A DNA stretch of 64,000 bases, from positions 1,026,640 through 1,090,639 of the forward strand of contig NZ_LR733520.1 of the NCBI RefSeq assembly GCF_902506145.1. The letters run 5' to 3'. Position numbers and translations under genes: made by a program. This stretch comes from Burkholderia sp. 8Y. GTDB lineage: Bacteria > Pseudomonadota > Gammaproteobacteria > Burkholderiales > Burkholderiaceae. Shown piece after piece: positions 8,534 to 19,190 of the stretch (positions are counted from its first letter, which is position 1; the number at the start of each line of letters is the position of its first letter). The notes under the pieces were generated by a model. The model searched no databases. It saw only the letters and a program-made list of their open reading frames with translations, and was not told the origin of the DNA.

Positions 8534-9571
8534 GTGGCGAGTGCTTCGGGCCCGGCGCGCGGGCCGCTGCAAGTGGCGATCGTCGCGCTCCCGCCGGTGT
8601 CGATGAGCGGCATCGCGCCGATCATCGACAGTCTCGCGCTCGCCAACGACATCGACGGGCATCGTCTCTACGACTGGCGCATCTGTTCGTGGGACGGCCG
8701 TCCGGTGCCGCTTTCGGGCGGCGCGCAGCTTCCCGCCGATTGCGCTTTCAACGACGCCGTCCATTGCGACTGGCTGATCGTCCTTTCCGAACGCTACCAG
8801 CAGTTCGCCGACTACCGGCTCTTTCTCGCGAGTCTTGCGCGCGTCGCGCCGCGCACGCCGCTCGTCTCGGGCATTCATCACGGCGTATGGTGGCTCGCGA
8901 TGGCCGGGCAACTCGCGCAGTATCGCGTGGCCGTGAACTGGGAGACGTATCAGCAGTTCACCGAGCAGTTCGAGCGCGCCATCGTCTCGCAGCAGATCTT
9001 CGAAATCGACCGCGATCGCGCGACGTGCGCGGGCGGCCAGGCGAGCATCGACTTCATGCTCGCGATGATCGCGCGCGATCACGGTCAGGATCTCGCGGAG
9101 CGCATCGCGGATTCGCTCGGCGTCGGCGCGTTGCGCGCGGGCACCGAGCGGCAGCGCATTCCGTTCGTGACCGCGCCGGGCGAGCGGCATCCGCGCCTGA
9201 ACGACGCGCTGCAACTGATGGAAGCGAATATCGAAGACCCGCTGTCCACAGATGAAATCGCCACGCTCGTCGATATTTCGCGCCGGCAACTGGAGCGGCT
9301 CTTTCGTCAGTATCTGGGCGCGATGCCGTCGAAGTACTACCTCAATCTCCGTCTGACCAAGGCGCGCACGCAGTTGCAGCGCACGAGCAAGTCCGTGGTG
9401 CAGATCAGTCTCGCGTGCGGGTTTTCATCGGCGGCGCACTTTTCCAACGCGTATCGCGACCGCTTTGGCGTGACGCCGCGCGAGGAGCGGCGCAACTGGA
9501 TCGAAAAGCAGCGCGGCGCGCTCGACGAACCGCGCGGCGGCGCATTGATCGAGCCGCCGGAAGGGCGCTAA
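8534..9571 (+). CDS. argR: AraC/GlxA-type regulator of arginine uptake and catabolism
   Basis: A 345-residue protein with an N-terminal DJ-1/PfpI-like domain (about 15-185, GIHHGVWWLA around the nucleophile position) and a C-terminal pair of AraC helix-turn-helix motifs (about 230-325, with GFSSAAHFSNAYRDRFGVTP). It corresponds to Pseudomonas aeruginosa ArgR, which activates the aot and aru operons in response to arginine. Gene order (aotQMP-argR then astC) is the same as in that organism. It starts at GTG 8534, immediately after aotP, so it is expressed with the transporter. It is unrelated to the E. coli hexameric ArgR despite the shared name. Confidence 0.9.
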   Translation: MASASGPARGPLQVAIVALPPVSMSGIAPIIDSLALANDIDGHRLYDWRICSWDGRPVPLSGGAQLPADCAFNDAVHCDWLIVLSERYQQFADYRLFLASLARVAPRTPLVSGIHHGVWWLAMAGQLAQYRVAVNWETYQQFTEQFERAIVSQQIFEIDRDRATCAGGQASIDFMLAMIARDHGQDLAERIADSLGVGALRAGTERQRIPFVTAPGERHPRLNDALQLMEANIEDPLSTDEIATLVDISRRQLERLFRQYLGAMPSKYYLNLRLTKARTQLQRTSKSVVQISLACGFSSAAHFSNAYRDRFGVTPREERRNWIEKQRGALDEPRGGALIEPPEGR

Positions 9572-9700
9572 GTCTCGCTGAATCGGCGCGTGAAAGCGCA
9601 TGAAAGCATGTCGCGAACGCGCAAGACGGAACGCACGCAATTGCCTAATATCGAAAGCATTGCAATACGACTGCAGCAAGAACCCGTAGAGGAGTGGCAC
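9572..9700 (+). promoter_or_regulatory. astC control region with ArgR-type half-site
   Basis: A TGTCGC-N8-AA sequence at 9609-9624 exactly matches the half-site consensus I recall for P. aeruginosa ArgR. A direct repeat of ATTGC (9640-9644 and 9659-9663) lies 19 bases apart further downstream. GAGGAG just before 9701 is the astC ribosome-binding site. Binding is inferred, not shown. Confidence 0.5.
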
Positions 9701-10930
9701 ATGACCGACATCAATGTGAATCGCGGTACGTTCGACGAAGTAATGGTTCCGGTTTTCTCGCCCGCCGATTTCGTCCCGGAGAAGGGCCGCGGCTCGCGCG
9801 TGTGGGACACCGAAGGGCGCGATTACATCGATTTCGCCGGCGGCATCGCGGTGACGGCGCTGGGCCACGGACACCCGGAATTGCTCAAGGTGCTGCACGA
9901 GCAGGGCGAGAAGCTCTGGCACATCGGCAACGGCTACACGAATGCGCCGGTATTGCGTCTCGCGAAACGCCTGACCGACCTGACTTTCGCGGACCGCGCG
10001 TTCTTCGCGAATTCGGGCGCCGAGGCGAACGAAGCGGCATTGAAGCTCGCGCGCCGTTATGCCATCGACAAGTTCGGTCCGGAGAAGATCGAAATCATCT
10101 CGTTCACGCAGTCGTTTCATGGCCGCACCTTCTTCACGGTGAGCGTCGGCGGCCAGCCGAAATACGCGGAAGGCTTCGGGCCGCAACCGCAAGGCATCCG
10201 CCATCTGCCGTACAACGATCTCGCGCAGGCGCTGGAAGCCATCGGCGAGAAGACGTGCGCGGTCATCGTCGAGCCGGTGCAGGGCGAAGGCGGCGTGCTG
10301 CCCGCCGATCCCGCGTTCCTGAAGGGCTTGCGCGAAGCCTGCGACAAACACGGCGCGCTCCTGATTTTCGACGAAGTGCAAACCGGCGTTGGCCGCACCG
10401 GCACCTTCTACGCGTACATGCAGTACGGCGTGACGCCCGACATTCTCACGACCGCGAAGGCGCTCGGCAACGGCTTTCCCATCGGCGCGATGCTGACCAC
10501 CGATGACATCGCGCAGCACTTCAAGGTCGGCGTTCACGGCACGACGTACGGCGGCAATCCGCTCGGCGCGTCCATCGCGGAGAAAGTGGTCGAACTGATT
10601 AGCGATCCGAAAGTGCTGGAAGGCGTCGGCGTGCGCAGCGAGGCGATCAAGACGCATCTCGCGCGCATCAACGAGCGGTTCGGCATGTTCACGGAGATTC
10701 GCGGCCGTGGTTTGCTCATCGGCGCGGAACTCACCGACGCCTACAAGGACCGCGCGAAAGACGTGCTCAACGCGGCGGCGGCCAACGGCGTCATCATGTT
10801 GATCGCGGGGCCGAACGTGCTGCGCTTTGCGCCGTCGCTCATCATGCCGATGGCCGATCTCGACGAAGGCTTCGCGCGCATCGAGAAGGCGATCGAGCAG
10901 GTCGCGGGCGCGACGGCCGTCGCACGCTGA
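9701..10930 (+). CDS. astC: Succinylornithine/acetylornithine transaminase
   Basis: A 409-residue class III PLP aminotransferase that converts N2-succinylornithine and 2-oxoglutarate to succinylglutamate semialdehyde and glutamate, step three of the arginine succinyltransferase pathway. The PLP lysine is Lys253 in [13 protein letters not shown], the cofactor-binding [13 protein letters not shown] lies before it, and the [14 protein letters not shown] loop is present. ATG 9701 has GAGGAG at the right distance; longer open starts upstream are not needed. It heads the ast/aru cluster, as aruC does in Pseudomonas. Such enzymes can also act as ArgD in arginine synthesis. Confidence 0.95.
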   Translation: MTDINVNRGTFDEVMVPVFSPADFVPEKGRGSRVWDTEGRDYIDFAGGIAVTALGHGHPELLKVLHEQGEKLWHIGNGYTNAPVLRLAKRLTDLTFADRAFFANSGAEANEAALKLARRYAIDKFGPEKIEIISFTQSFHGRTFFTVSVGGQPKYAEGFGPQPQGIRHLPYNDLAQALEAIGEKTCAVIVEPVQGEGGVLPADPAFLKGLREACDKHGALLIFDEVQTGVGRTGTFYAYMQYGVTPDILTTAKALGNGFPIGAMLTTDDIAQHFKVGVHGTTYGGNPLGASIAEKVVELISDPKVLEGVGVRSEAIKTHLARINERFGMFTEIRGRGLLIGAELTDAYKDRAKDVLNAAAANGVIMLIAGPNVLRFAPSLIMPMADLDEGFARIEKAIEQVAGATAVAR

Positions 10931-10965
10931 GTTCATCGTTGACCACCGCTTTACAGGAAACGGCG

Positions 10966-12012
10966 ATGCTATTCGTTCGTCCGGCAAGACTCTCCGATCT
11001 CGACGAGCTGGAACGCATGGCGCGCTCGGCGCTGCCCGTGCTGCACTCGTTGCCGCGCGACCGGCGCGCACTGGAGACGCGCGTCGCGCTCTCCGAAGAC
11101 TCGTTTCGCGCCGAAGTCGACTTTCCCGGCGAGGAGTTCTATCTCTTCGTGCTGGAAGACGCGCAGACGGGCAAGCTCCACGGCACGTCGAGCATCGTCG
11201 CGTCGGCGGGATACTCCGAGCCGTTCTACACGTTTCGCAACGACGCGCTGATTCACGCGTCGCGCGAACTCAAGGTGAACCGCAAGATTCACGCGCTCAC
11301 CATGTCGCACGAACTCACGGGCAAGAGCCGGCTGACGGGCTTTTATATCGATCCGTCGCTGCGCACGCCGGAAGGCGAAGCCACGGCGCATCTGCTGTCG
11401 CGCGCCCGCATGATGTACATCGCGGCGAACCGCAAGCGTTTTTCGAGCGAAGTGTTCTCGCTGATGCTCGGCGTCACCGACGACGCCGGCGTGTCGCCGT
11501 TCTGGGAAGCCGTCGGCCGCAAGTTTTTCGGCCGCGACTTCGAGCAGGTCGAACTGGAATCGGGCGGGCGCAGCCGCACGTTCATCGCGGAAGTCATGCC
11601 GACGTATCCGCTCTACGTGCCGCTTCTGCCCGGCGAGGCGCAGCGGGTGCTGGGCGAGCCGAACGCGAGCACGCTGCTCGCCTACGACATTCACCTGGAA
11701 GAAGGCTTCGAGCCGGACCGTTTCGTCGATATCTTCGACGCCGGTCCGGTGCTGACCCTCGCAGTGGACAAGAGCGCATCAGCGACTTCGGGCGAATTGC
11801 GCCCGGTGCGCGAGGGCGCGGACACGAAGGGCGCGGCGTATCTGATCGCGGCGGGCGGGGCGCACGAGTTTCGCTGCGTCGTCGCGGAATTGACGGGCAC
11901 GCGCGCCGACGGCGCCGCATTGAGCGCGCAGGCGTGCGGTGCGCTCGGCGTCGCGGAAAAAGACACGGTGCGCTGCGTGCCGCTGCATCAGGCTTCGGGA
12001 GAATTGCAATGA
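10966..12012 (+). CDS. aruF: Arginine N-succinyltransferase, alpha subunit
   Basis: A 348-residue subunit of arginine/ornithine N-succinyltransferase, the first step of the pathway (arginine + succinyl-CoA). It shows the AstA-family pattern: an FVRPARLSDLDELERMA start, then LHGTSSIVASAG, LTGFYIDPSLRTPEGEATAHLLSR and VSPFWEAVGRKFF. ATG 10966 has AGGAAA upstream; a TTG further out (10939) is less likely. The stop overlaps the next start as ATGA, so the two subunits are translationally coupled. Having two paralogous subunits is the Pseudomonas/Burkholderia arrangement; enterics have one AstA. Confidence 0.95.
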   Translation: MLFVRPARLSDLDELERMARSALPVLHSLPRDRRALETRVALSEDSFRAEVDFPGEEFYLFVLEDAQTGKLHGTSSIVASAGYSEPFYTFRNDALIHASRELKVNRKIHALTMSHELTGKSRLTGFYIDPSLRTPEGEATAHLLSRARMMYIAANRKRFSSEVFSLMLGVTDDAGVSPFWEAVGRKFFGRDFEQVELESGGRSRTFIAEVMPTYPLYVPLLPGEAQRVLGEPNASTLLAYDIHLEEGFEPDRFVDIFDAGPVLTLAVDKSASATSGELRPVREGADTKGAAYLIAAGGAHEFRCVVAELTGTRADGAALSAQACGALGVAEKDTVRCVPLHQASGELQ

Positions 12013-13073
12013 TCGTCGTGCGCTGCGTGCAGCCTGGAGATGTGGACGCGCTCGTCGCGCTCGCGCTGGAAACGGGCCCGGGGCTCACCACGTTCAAGCC
12101 GGATCGGGCCGCGCTCGCCGGGCGCGTCGAGCGTGCGCGCCGTACGCTTGCAGGCGAGGTCGAGCCGTTCGAAGCCGGCTACTTCTTCGTGATGGAAGAC
12201 ACCGCCACCGGCGATGTCGCGGGCGTGTGCGGCATCGAAACGGAAGTCGGGCTGGAGCAGCCGTTCTACAACTATCGCGTCTCGACGGTCGTCCATGCGA
12301 GCAAGGACATGGGCGTGTGGACGCGTATGTCGCTGCTTAACATATCGCACGATCTCACGGGTTACGCGGAAGTCTGTTCGCTCTTTTTGAGCCCGCGTTA
12401 TCGCACGGCGGGCGTGGGCGGGCTGCTGTCGCGCTCGCGCTTCATGTTCATGGCGCAATTCCGCGAACGCTTTCCGCAGCGGCTCTGTGCAGAATTGCGC
12501 GGCCACTTCGACGACAACGGCGAATCGCCGTTCTGGAACGCGGTCGGCTCGCACTTTTATCAGATCGATTTCAACGAAGCGGATTACCTCAGCTCGCACG
12601 GCAAGAAGTCGTTTCTTGCGGAACTGATGCCGCGCTTTCCGGTGTATCTCGACTTGCTGCCGGAGTCCGCGCAGCGGACGGTCGGCGTCACGCACCGGGA
12701 CACTGCGCCCGCGCGCAAGATGCTCGAAGCCGAAGGGCTGCGCTATGAGAATCACGTCGATATTTTCGACGCCGGTCCGGTGCTCGAATGCCACGTCGCG
12801 GACTTGCGCACGGTGCGCGAGAGCGTGCTCGCGACCGTGCGCATCGGCGAGCGCGACGACGCGCAGAGCGATGCGAAGAGCCTCGTGTCGAACACTTCGC
12901 TTGGCGACTTCCGCTGCGGCGCAATCACCGGCGCAACCACCGGCGCAATCACCGGCGCAACCACCGGCGCGGTCGAAGACGGCACGTTCCTGCTGAGCGC
13001 TGACGAAGCCGCCGCATTGCGCGTGAAGGACGGCGACACCGTGCGCGTGCTGACATCGCAGCGCGCCAGATAA
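12009..13073 (+). CDS. aruG: Arginine N-succinyltransferase, beta subunit
   Basis: A 354-residue paralogue of the preceding gene and its expected partner in the heteromeric succinyltransferase. Family features include GVCGIETEVGLEQPFYNYR, LFLSPRYRTAGVGGLLSRSRFMF and SPFWNAVGSHFYQIDF. The start overlaps the aruF stop by four bases. The C-terminal part is odd: four 12-base units (12918-12965) encode a repeating Gly-Ala-(Ile/Thr)-Thr stretch between the FRCGA-type strand and the last strand, where the alpha subunit has none. The repeat is in frame, so the protein is probably functional with an enlarged loop. Confidence 0.95.
   Translation: MIVVRCVQPGDVDALVALALETGPGLTTFKPDRAALAGRVERARRTLAGEVEPFEAGYFFVMEDTATGDVAGVCGIETEVGLEQPFYNYRVSTVVHASKDMGVWTRMSLLNISHDLTGYAEVCSLFLSPRYRTAGVGGLLSRSRFMFMAQFRERFPQRLCAELRGHFDDNGESPFWNAVGSHFYQIDFNEADYLSSHGKKSFLAELMPRFPVYLDLLPESAQRTVGVTHRDTAPARKMLEAEGLRYENHVDIFDAGPVLECHVADLRTVRESVLATVRIGERDDAQSDAKSLVSNTSLGDFRCGAITGATTGAITGATTGAVEDGTFLLSADEAAALRVKDGDTVRVLTSQRAR
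12918..12965 (+). repeat. 12-bp tandem repeat inside aruG
   Basis: Four consecutive copies of GGCGCAAYCACC, also readable as two exact copies of a 24-base unit. Each copy adds Gly-Ala-(Ile/Thr)-Thr. Copy-number change would keep the frame. Confidence 0.95.
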
Positions 13074-14558
<1,485 letters not shown>

Positions 14559-14573
14559 GCACCGGAATCCGAC

Positions 14574-15950
14574 ATGCAGGCACAGCAAGCCAATCAGACC
14601 CAGGACGCGCGCGCGGCGAGCGAAGCGAATTTCGACGGCCTCGTCGGACCGACGCACAACTATGCGGGGCTGTCGTTCGGCAACGTCGCGTCGCGCAACA
14701 ACGAGAAATCCGTCGCGAATCCGAAGGCGGCGGCGAAGCAGGGCTTGCGCAAGATGAAGCGGCTCGCGGACCTGGGCTTTCATCAGGGCGTGCTGCCGCC
14801 GCTCGAACGTCCGTCCATCCGGCTCTTGAAGAGTCTCGGCTTCACGGGCTCGGACGCCGCCGTGATCGAGCGCGCCGCCCGCGAAGCGCCGGAACTGCTC
14901 GCCGCCGCGAGTTCCGCTTCGGCGATGTGGACCGCCAACGCCGCGACCGTGAGCCCGTCGGCCGATACCGCCGATGGCCGCGTCCACTTCACGCCCGCGA
15001 ATCTTGCCGCCAAGCTGCATCGCGCGATCGAGCATGGCGAAACGCGCCGCTCCCTTTCCGCGATCTTCCCGGACGAAGCGCGTTTTCGCATTCACCACGC
15101 GCTGCCGGGCACGCCCGCGCTCGGCGACGAAGGCGCGGCCAATCACACGCGGTTCGCGCGGGAATATGGCGAGAAGGGCGTCGAATTCTTCGTATATGGC
15201 CGCAGCGAATACGCCCAGGGCCCGCAGCCGCAGCGTTTTCCCGCGCGGCAGACGCTCGAAGCCAGCCGCGCGGTTGCGCGCCTGCACGGACTGTCGGATG
15301 CCGCGACCGTGTTCGCGCAGCAATCGCCCGATGTGATCGACGCCGGCGTGTTCCATAACGACGTGATCGCGGTCGGCAATCGCACGACGCTTTTCTGCCA
15401 CGAGCGCGCGTTCGTCGAGCAGCACAAGGTCTACGACGAACTCGCCGCGAAGCTCGCCGCACACGGCGCGACGTTCGCGGCGCTCGAAGTGCCGCAGAGC
15501 GAAGTGAGCGTGGCGGATGCGGTCTCGTCGTATCTGTTCAACAGCCAGTTGCTGTCGCGCGCCGACGGCACGCAGGTTCTCGTCGTGCCGCAGGAATGCC
15601 GCGAGAACGAGCGCGTCGCGGCGTATCTGGATTCGCTCGCCACGCGCGCGACGCCCATCGACGAAGTGCTGGTCTTCGATCTGCGCGAGAGCATGAAGAA
15701 CGGCGGCGGTCCGGCGTGCCTGCGCCTGCGCGTCGTGCTCAACGTTGCGGAGCGCGCGGCCGTGAACCCCGGCGTATGGATGAACGACGCGCTTTTCACG
15801 CGCCTCGACGCATGGATCGACACGCATTATCGCGATCGGCTCGCACCCGCCGATCTCGGCGATCCGCAACTGCTGGATCAGTCGCGCACGGCGCTCGACG
15901 AACTGACGACGCTTCTCGGACTGGGCGCGATCTATGACTTCCAGCACTGA
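14574..15950 (+). CDS. astB: N-succinylarginine dihydrolase
   Basis: A 458-residue guanidino-modifying hydrolase that turns N2-succinylarginine into succinylornithine, CO2 and ammonia (step two). It has the family N terminus ([19 protein letters not shown]), [10 protein letters not shown] carrying an active-site His region, and nucleophile Cys382 in [11 protein letters not shown]. The first 15 residues are a polar extension. The downstream astE start lies inside its last codons. Confidence 0.96.
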   Translation: MQAQQANQTQDARAASEANFDGLVGPTHNYAGLSFGNVASRNNEKSVANPKAAAKQGLRKMKRLADLGFHQGVLPPLERPSIRLLKSLGFTGSDAAVIERAAREAPELLAAASSASAMWTANAATVSPSADTADGRVHFTPANLAAKLHRAIEHGETRRSLSAIFPDEARFRIHHALPGTPALGDEGAANHTRFAREYGEKGVEFFVYGRSEYAQGPQPQRFPARQTLEASRAVARLHGLSDAATVFAQQSPDVIDAGVFHNDVIAVGNRTTLFCHERAFVEQHKVYDELAAKLAAHGATFAALEVPQSEVSVADAVSSYLFNSQLLSRADGTQVLVVPQECRENERVAAYLDSLATRATPIDEVLVFDLRESMKNGGGPACLRLRVVLNVAERAAVNPGVWMNDALFTRLDAWIDTHYRDRLAPADLGDPQLLDQSRTALDELTTLLGLGAIYDFQH

Positions 15951-16947
15951 GCTTCTCGACGACTTTCTCGCGTTCTGTCTCGCGGGCAAGGAGCCGCCGG
16001 TCCGGTCCGGCACGGCGGTATCCGGCGTGCGCTGGACGTGGCAAGGCGAAGGCGTCTTGCTGTTGGAACCCGCCACGCAACCCGCGACGCACAGCGTGAT
16101 TGCGTCTGCCGGCATTCACGGCGACGAGACCGCGCCGATCGAAATGCTGTCGCGCCTTGTCGCCGATACCGCGAGCGGGAAGGCCGCGCTTGCAGTCCGC
16201 GTGCTGGTGATTCTCGGCAACATCGGCGCGATGCGCGCAGGCGTGCGCTATGCCGACGACGACCTCAATCGCCTCTTCAGCGGCCGTCACGCGAGCCTGC
16301 CTTCGAGCGTCGAAGCGCCGCGCGCCGCCGAACTGGAACGCGCGGCAACCGGGTTCTTCGATAGCGTCGCGCATCCGAAGTGGCATATCGACATGCACAC
16401 GGCCATTCGCGCGTCCGTCTTCGAGCAATTCGCGCTGTTGCCGCACACCGGCGCGCCGCTTTCCCGCGCGATGTTCGACTGGCTGCGCGATGCGCGTCTG
16501 CAAGCGGTGCTTTTGCATCGGGAGAAGGGCAATACGTTCACGCACTTCACCGCCGAGCAGTGCGGCGCGCTCGCGTGCACGCTGGAGCTCGGAAAGGTAC
16601 GGCCGTTCGGTGCGAACGATCTCGCGCGTTTTGCGGCATCGGATGCCGCTTTGCGGCGGCTCGTCGCAGGCCGCGCGCCGGCTGAGCGAGGACCGCTGCG
16701 CGTGTTCACCGTCGTCGCGCAGATCGATAAGCATAGCGAAGCATTCGCGCTGAACGTGGCCGCCGACGTGCCGAACTTCACCGCGTTCCCTCAAGGCGCG
16801 GAGCTCGCGCGCGACGGCGATTACACCTATCGAGTGACGCACGACGAAGAGCGCATCGTGTTTCCGAATCCGAAGGTGAAGCCCGGACTGCGCGCCGGCC
16901 TCATGGTCGTCGATACCACCGACGCGACGCTCGCATCGCTCGAATGA
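15934..16947 (+). CDS. astE: Succinylglutamate desuccinylase
   Basis: A 337-residue zinc hydrolase of the AstE/AspA family; it releases succinate and glutamate in the last step. Zinc ligands His62 and Glu65 (GIHGDE) and His155 (WHIDMH) are present, and a catalytic Glu lies in [10 protein letters not shown]. It overlaps astB by 17 bases, so it needs translational coupling. It ends the catabolic run astC-aruF-aruG-astD-astB-astE. Confidence 0.96.
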   Translation: MTSSTELLDDFLAFCLAGKEPPVRSGTAVSGVRWTWQGEGVLLLEPATQPATHSVIASAGIHGDETAPIEMLSRLVADTASGKAALAVRVLVILGNIGAMRAGVRYADDDLNRLFSGRHASLPSSVEAPRAAELERAATGFFDSVAHPKWHIDMHTAIRASVFEQFALLPHTGAPLSRAMFDWLRDARLQAVLLHREKGNTFTHFTAEQCGALACTLELGKVRPFGANDLARFAASDAALRRLVAGRAPAERGPLRVFTVVAQIDKHSEAFALNVAADVPNFTAFPQGAELARDGDYTYRVTHDEERIVFPNPKVKPGLRAGLMVVDTTDATLASLE

Positions 16948-17185
16948 GCTTTCTCGTCGCGCTCGAACTTGCATGAGCGCGACATCCGCTTGCCTGTTTT
17001 CATTCCGCTCTTCCCGGAAACACCGCGCGGGCGCGCGCTACAATCGCGGCCCTGTGCATGATGCGGCGCATCAAAACTCTGCGCATGGTTTGAGCGTTTT
17101 TATTGACGCCGCGATGCTGGAATGGCCGGCGTTGTGCCGCATCGGACGACAGATCACGAAACATACTGGAAGGAGATGGCAGTAG
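16948..17185 (+). promoter_or_regulatory. Intergenic region between astE and aotJ
   Basis: Just after astE is a perfect 9-bp inverted repeat, GTCGCGCTC (16956-16964) and GAGCGCGAC (16975-16983), with a 10-base spacer. Its right arm contains, on the minus strand, TGTCGC-N8-AA (16984-16969), the ArgR-type half-site. A possible -10 TACAAT is at 17039-17044. AAGGAG stands before the aotJ start. No reading frame is supported. Confidence 0.45.
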
Positions 17186-17998
17186 ATGAAATCGCAATGG
17201 ATCAACCGCAAGCTCGCCGCGCTCGCCGTGCTCGGCGCCATGACCGCCGCGGGCGCCGCGTCGCTTGACGCGCAGGCCGCCGATAACATGAGGGAACTGC
17301 GCTTCGGCGTGGAGGCGTCGTACGCGCCGTTCGAATCGAAGACGCCGGCCGGCGCGCTGACGGGCTTCGACATCGACATCGGCAACGCGGTCTGCGCGAA
17401 GCTCAAGATGAAGTGCGTATGGGTCGAGAATTCGTTCGACGGGCTGATTCCGGCCTTGCAGGCGCGCAAGTTCGACGGCATCAATTCGGACATGACGATC
17501 ACCGACAAGCGCAAGGTCGCGATCGATTTCACCGATCCCATCTACTCGATCCCGAACCAGCTCATCGCGAAGAAAGGCAGCGCGATTCTCCCGACCGTCG
17601 ATGGCCTGAAGGGCAAGCGCGTCGGCGTGCTGCAGGGTTCGATTCAGGAGACGTACGCGAAGGCGAAGTGGGCCCCCGCGGGCATCGACGTCGAGTCGTA
17701 TCAGGCGCAGGACCAGATTTACGCGGACCTCGCGTCGGGGCGTCTGGATGCGGCGTTCCAGGATGCCGAGGCGGCGTCGAAGGGCTTTCTGAAGCAGCCG
17801 CAAGGCGCGGGTTTCGCCTTCGCCGGTCCGGCAGTGAGCGATGACAAGCTGCTCGGCTCGGGCGTGGGCTTCGGCGTGCGCAAGAACGACCACGCGCTGA
17901 AGGACGCGCTCAACCGCGCGCTGAAGGAGCTGAAGGACGACGGCTCGATCGACCGGCTCGCCGCGAAGTACTTCGATGTGAAGGTGGTGCTGAAGTAA
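17186..17998 (+). CDS. aotJ: Periplasmic arginine/ornithine-binding protein
   Basis: A 270-residue solute-binding protein of the ArtJ/HisJ/LAO class. An N-terminal signal peptide is clear (MKSQWINRKLAALAVLG, cleavage likely after AQA at residue 31). The mature part has the domain signature LRFGVEASYAPFESKTPAGALTGFDIDIGNAVC and DGINSDMTITDKRKVAIDFTDPIY, which bind the amino acid alpha groups. It should feed AotQMP. In Pseudomonas aotJ precedes aotQ; here it is separated from the rest of the transporter by the whole ast cluster and has its own leader and terminator, which would allow higher expression of the binding protein. Confidence 0.92.
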   Translation: MKSQWINRKLAALAVLGAMTAAGAASLDAQAADNMRELRFGVEASYAPFESKTPAGALTGFDIDIGNAVCAKLKMKCVWVENSFDGLIPALQARKFDGINSDMTITDKRKVAIDFTDPIYSIPNQLIAKKGSAILPTVDGLKGKRVGVLQGSIQETYAKAKWAPAGIDVESYQAQDQIYADLASGRLDAAFQDAEAASKGFLKQPQGAGFAFAGPAVSDDKLLGSGVGFGVRKNDHALKDALNRALKELKDDGSIDRLAAKYFDVKVVLK

Positions 17999-18015
17999 CG
18001 TCGGCGCTCACGCAC

Positions 18016-18048
18016 AGCCCGCTCCGGTCGCGGCCGGAGCGGGCTTTT
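18016..18048 (+). terminator. Rho-independent terminator after aotJ
   Basis: A 12-bp GC-rich stem (18016-18027 with 18034-18045), 6-base loop and TTTT. It closes the arginine locus. Confidence 0.9.
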
Positions 18049-18065
18049 CTGCGTCTTCCAATCGA

Positions 18066-18929
18066 TCACATCGACGGCGCGATCACCACCGTGCACGTCG
18101 TCCCGGCCGCGAGCATGACGCCTTGCGGCACGTCGTCGATTCGCACACGCACCGGCACGCGCTGCGCGAGCCGCACCCAGTTGAACGTCGGGTTCACATC
18201 GGCGAGGAGTTCGCGGCTTTGCGGATTGTCGCGGTCATAGATGCCGCGCGAAATGCTCTCGACGTGTCCCGTCAGCTCGCCGCCGCTCATCAGGCGAATC
18301 TGCGCGCGGTCGCCCACGCGCACGTGCGGCAGCTTCGTCTCCTCGAAGTAGCCGTAGACCCAGAACGAATGGCTATCGACGATGGCGAGTTTCGCCGTGC
18401 CCGCCATCGCGTAGTCGCCGCGATACACGTTCAGGTTCGTCACGTAGCCGTCCACCGGCGAATAGACCTTCGTGCGCTCCAGATTGAGCTTGGCCGCATC
18501 GAGCGCGGCCTGCGCCTGCTGAAGCTGCGCCGCCGCCGTCGATGCGGTCTGCATCGCGTTTTCCTGCGCTTCCTTCGAGACGACGAGGCTGTCCATGTCC
18601 GCGCGCCGCGCCGCGTCGGAGCGGCGCATGCGCAATTCGGCGGCGCGCGCCGCGACATTGGCCTCGGCCTGCTCGACCGCGATCCGGTAATGCGACGGAT
18701 CGATCTCCATCAGCAGATCGCCTTTCTTCACGAACTGGTTGTCGCGCACCGGCATCTGCACGACCGCGCCCGACACATCCGGCGCGACGTTGACGACATC
18801 GGCGCGCACGCGGCCATCGCGCGTCCACGGCTCGTCCATGTAGTGAACCCACAGCATGCGGCCGATGACGAGCGCAGCCGCGAAAATGACGATCGTCATG
18901 ACGAAGCCGATGATTTTTCTGAGAACCAT
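18066..18929 (-). CDS. aaeA: HlyD-family periplasmic adaptor of efflux pump (AaeA-like)
   Basis: A 287-residue membrane fusion protein. One N-terminal membrane helix (about 5-28) is followed by a biotinyl-lipoyl strand region (VNVAPDVSGAVVQMPVRDNQFVKKGDLLMEIDPSHY), an alpha-helical hairpin of alternating heptads (about 80-150) and a beta-barrel domain. It would link AaeB to the outer-membrane factor encoded upstream. Closest in pattern to E. coli AaeA, which exports aromatic carboxylic acids. It is the last gene of the four-gene operon. Confidence 0.9.
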   Translation of the reverse strand: MVLRKIIGFVMTIVIFAAALVIGRMLWVHYMDEPWTRDGRVRADVVNVAPDVSGAVVQMPVRDNQFVKKGDLLMEIDPSHYRIAVEQAEANVAARAAELRMRRSDAARRADMDSLVVSKEAQENAMQTASTAAAQLQQAQAALDAAKLNLERTKVYSPVDGYVTNLNVYRGDYAMAGTAKLAIVDSHSFWVYGYFEETKLPHVRVGDRAQIRLMSGGELTGHVESISRGIYDRDNPQSRELLADVNPTFNWVRLAQRVPVRVRIDDVPQGVMLAAGTTCTVVIAPSM

Positions 18930-18989
18930 GATGCAACTCTTATGAACGTGTGTGAGCGTGTGTGGGCGTGAGTGAGCGAATGCCTGCTT

Positions 18990-19190
18990 TCAGCGATACA
19001 CCGCGAGCCCGAGCGCGCCGCAGACGCAGACGAGCAGGCTCGCGCGAAACAGCGCCGGATGCCACACCACGCGATAAATGCCCGTCAGCCCGAGCGCGCG
19101 GTCGATCGCCCATGTGATGAGCGCGCCCGCCACGAAGATGAGCAGCAGCGTCGGCACATAGGCTTCGAGAATGGCGGTGTCACGCGGCAT
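18990..19190 (-). CDS. aaeX: DUF1656 small membrane protein (AaeX-like)
   Basis: A 66-residue protein with two hydrophobic helices (about 10-32 and 45-63), the DUF1656/AaeX pattern of efflux operons. It overlaps the aaeB stop by 11 bases and lies 60 bases before aaeA. Its role in the pump is not known. Confidence 0.88.
   Translation of the reverse strand: MPRDTAILEAYVPTLLLIFVAGALITWAIDRALGLTGIYRVVWHPALFRASLLVCVCGALGLAVYR

Noticed and set aside
12918..12965. Repeats considered as CRISPR-like or a repeat-mediated element
   Set aside because: Units are 12 bases without spacers and lie inside a coding frame; no cas genes are near.
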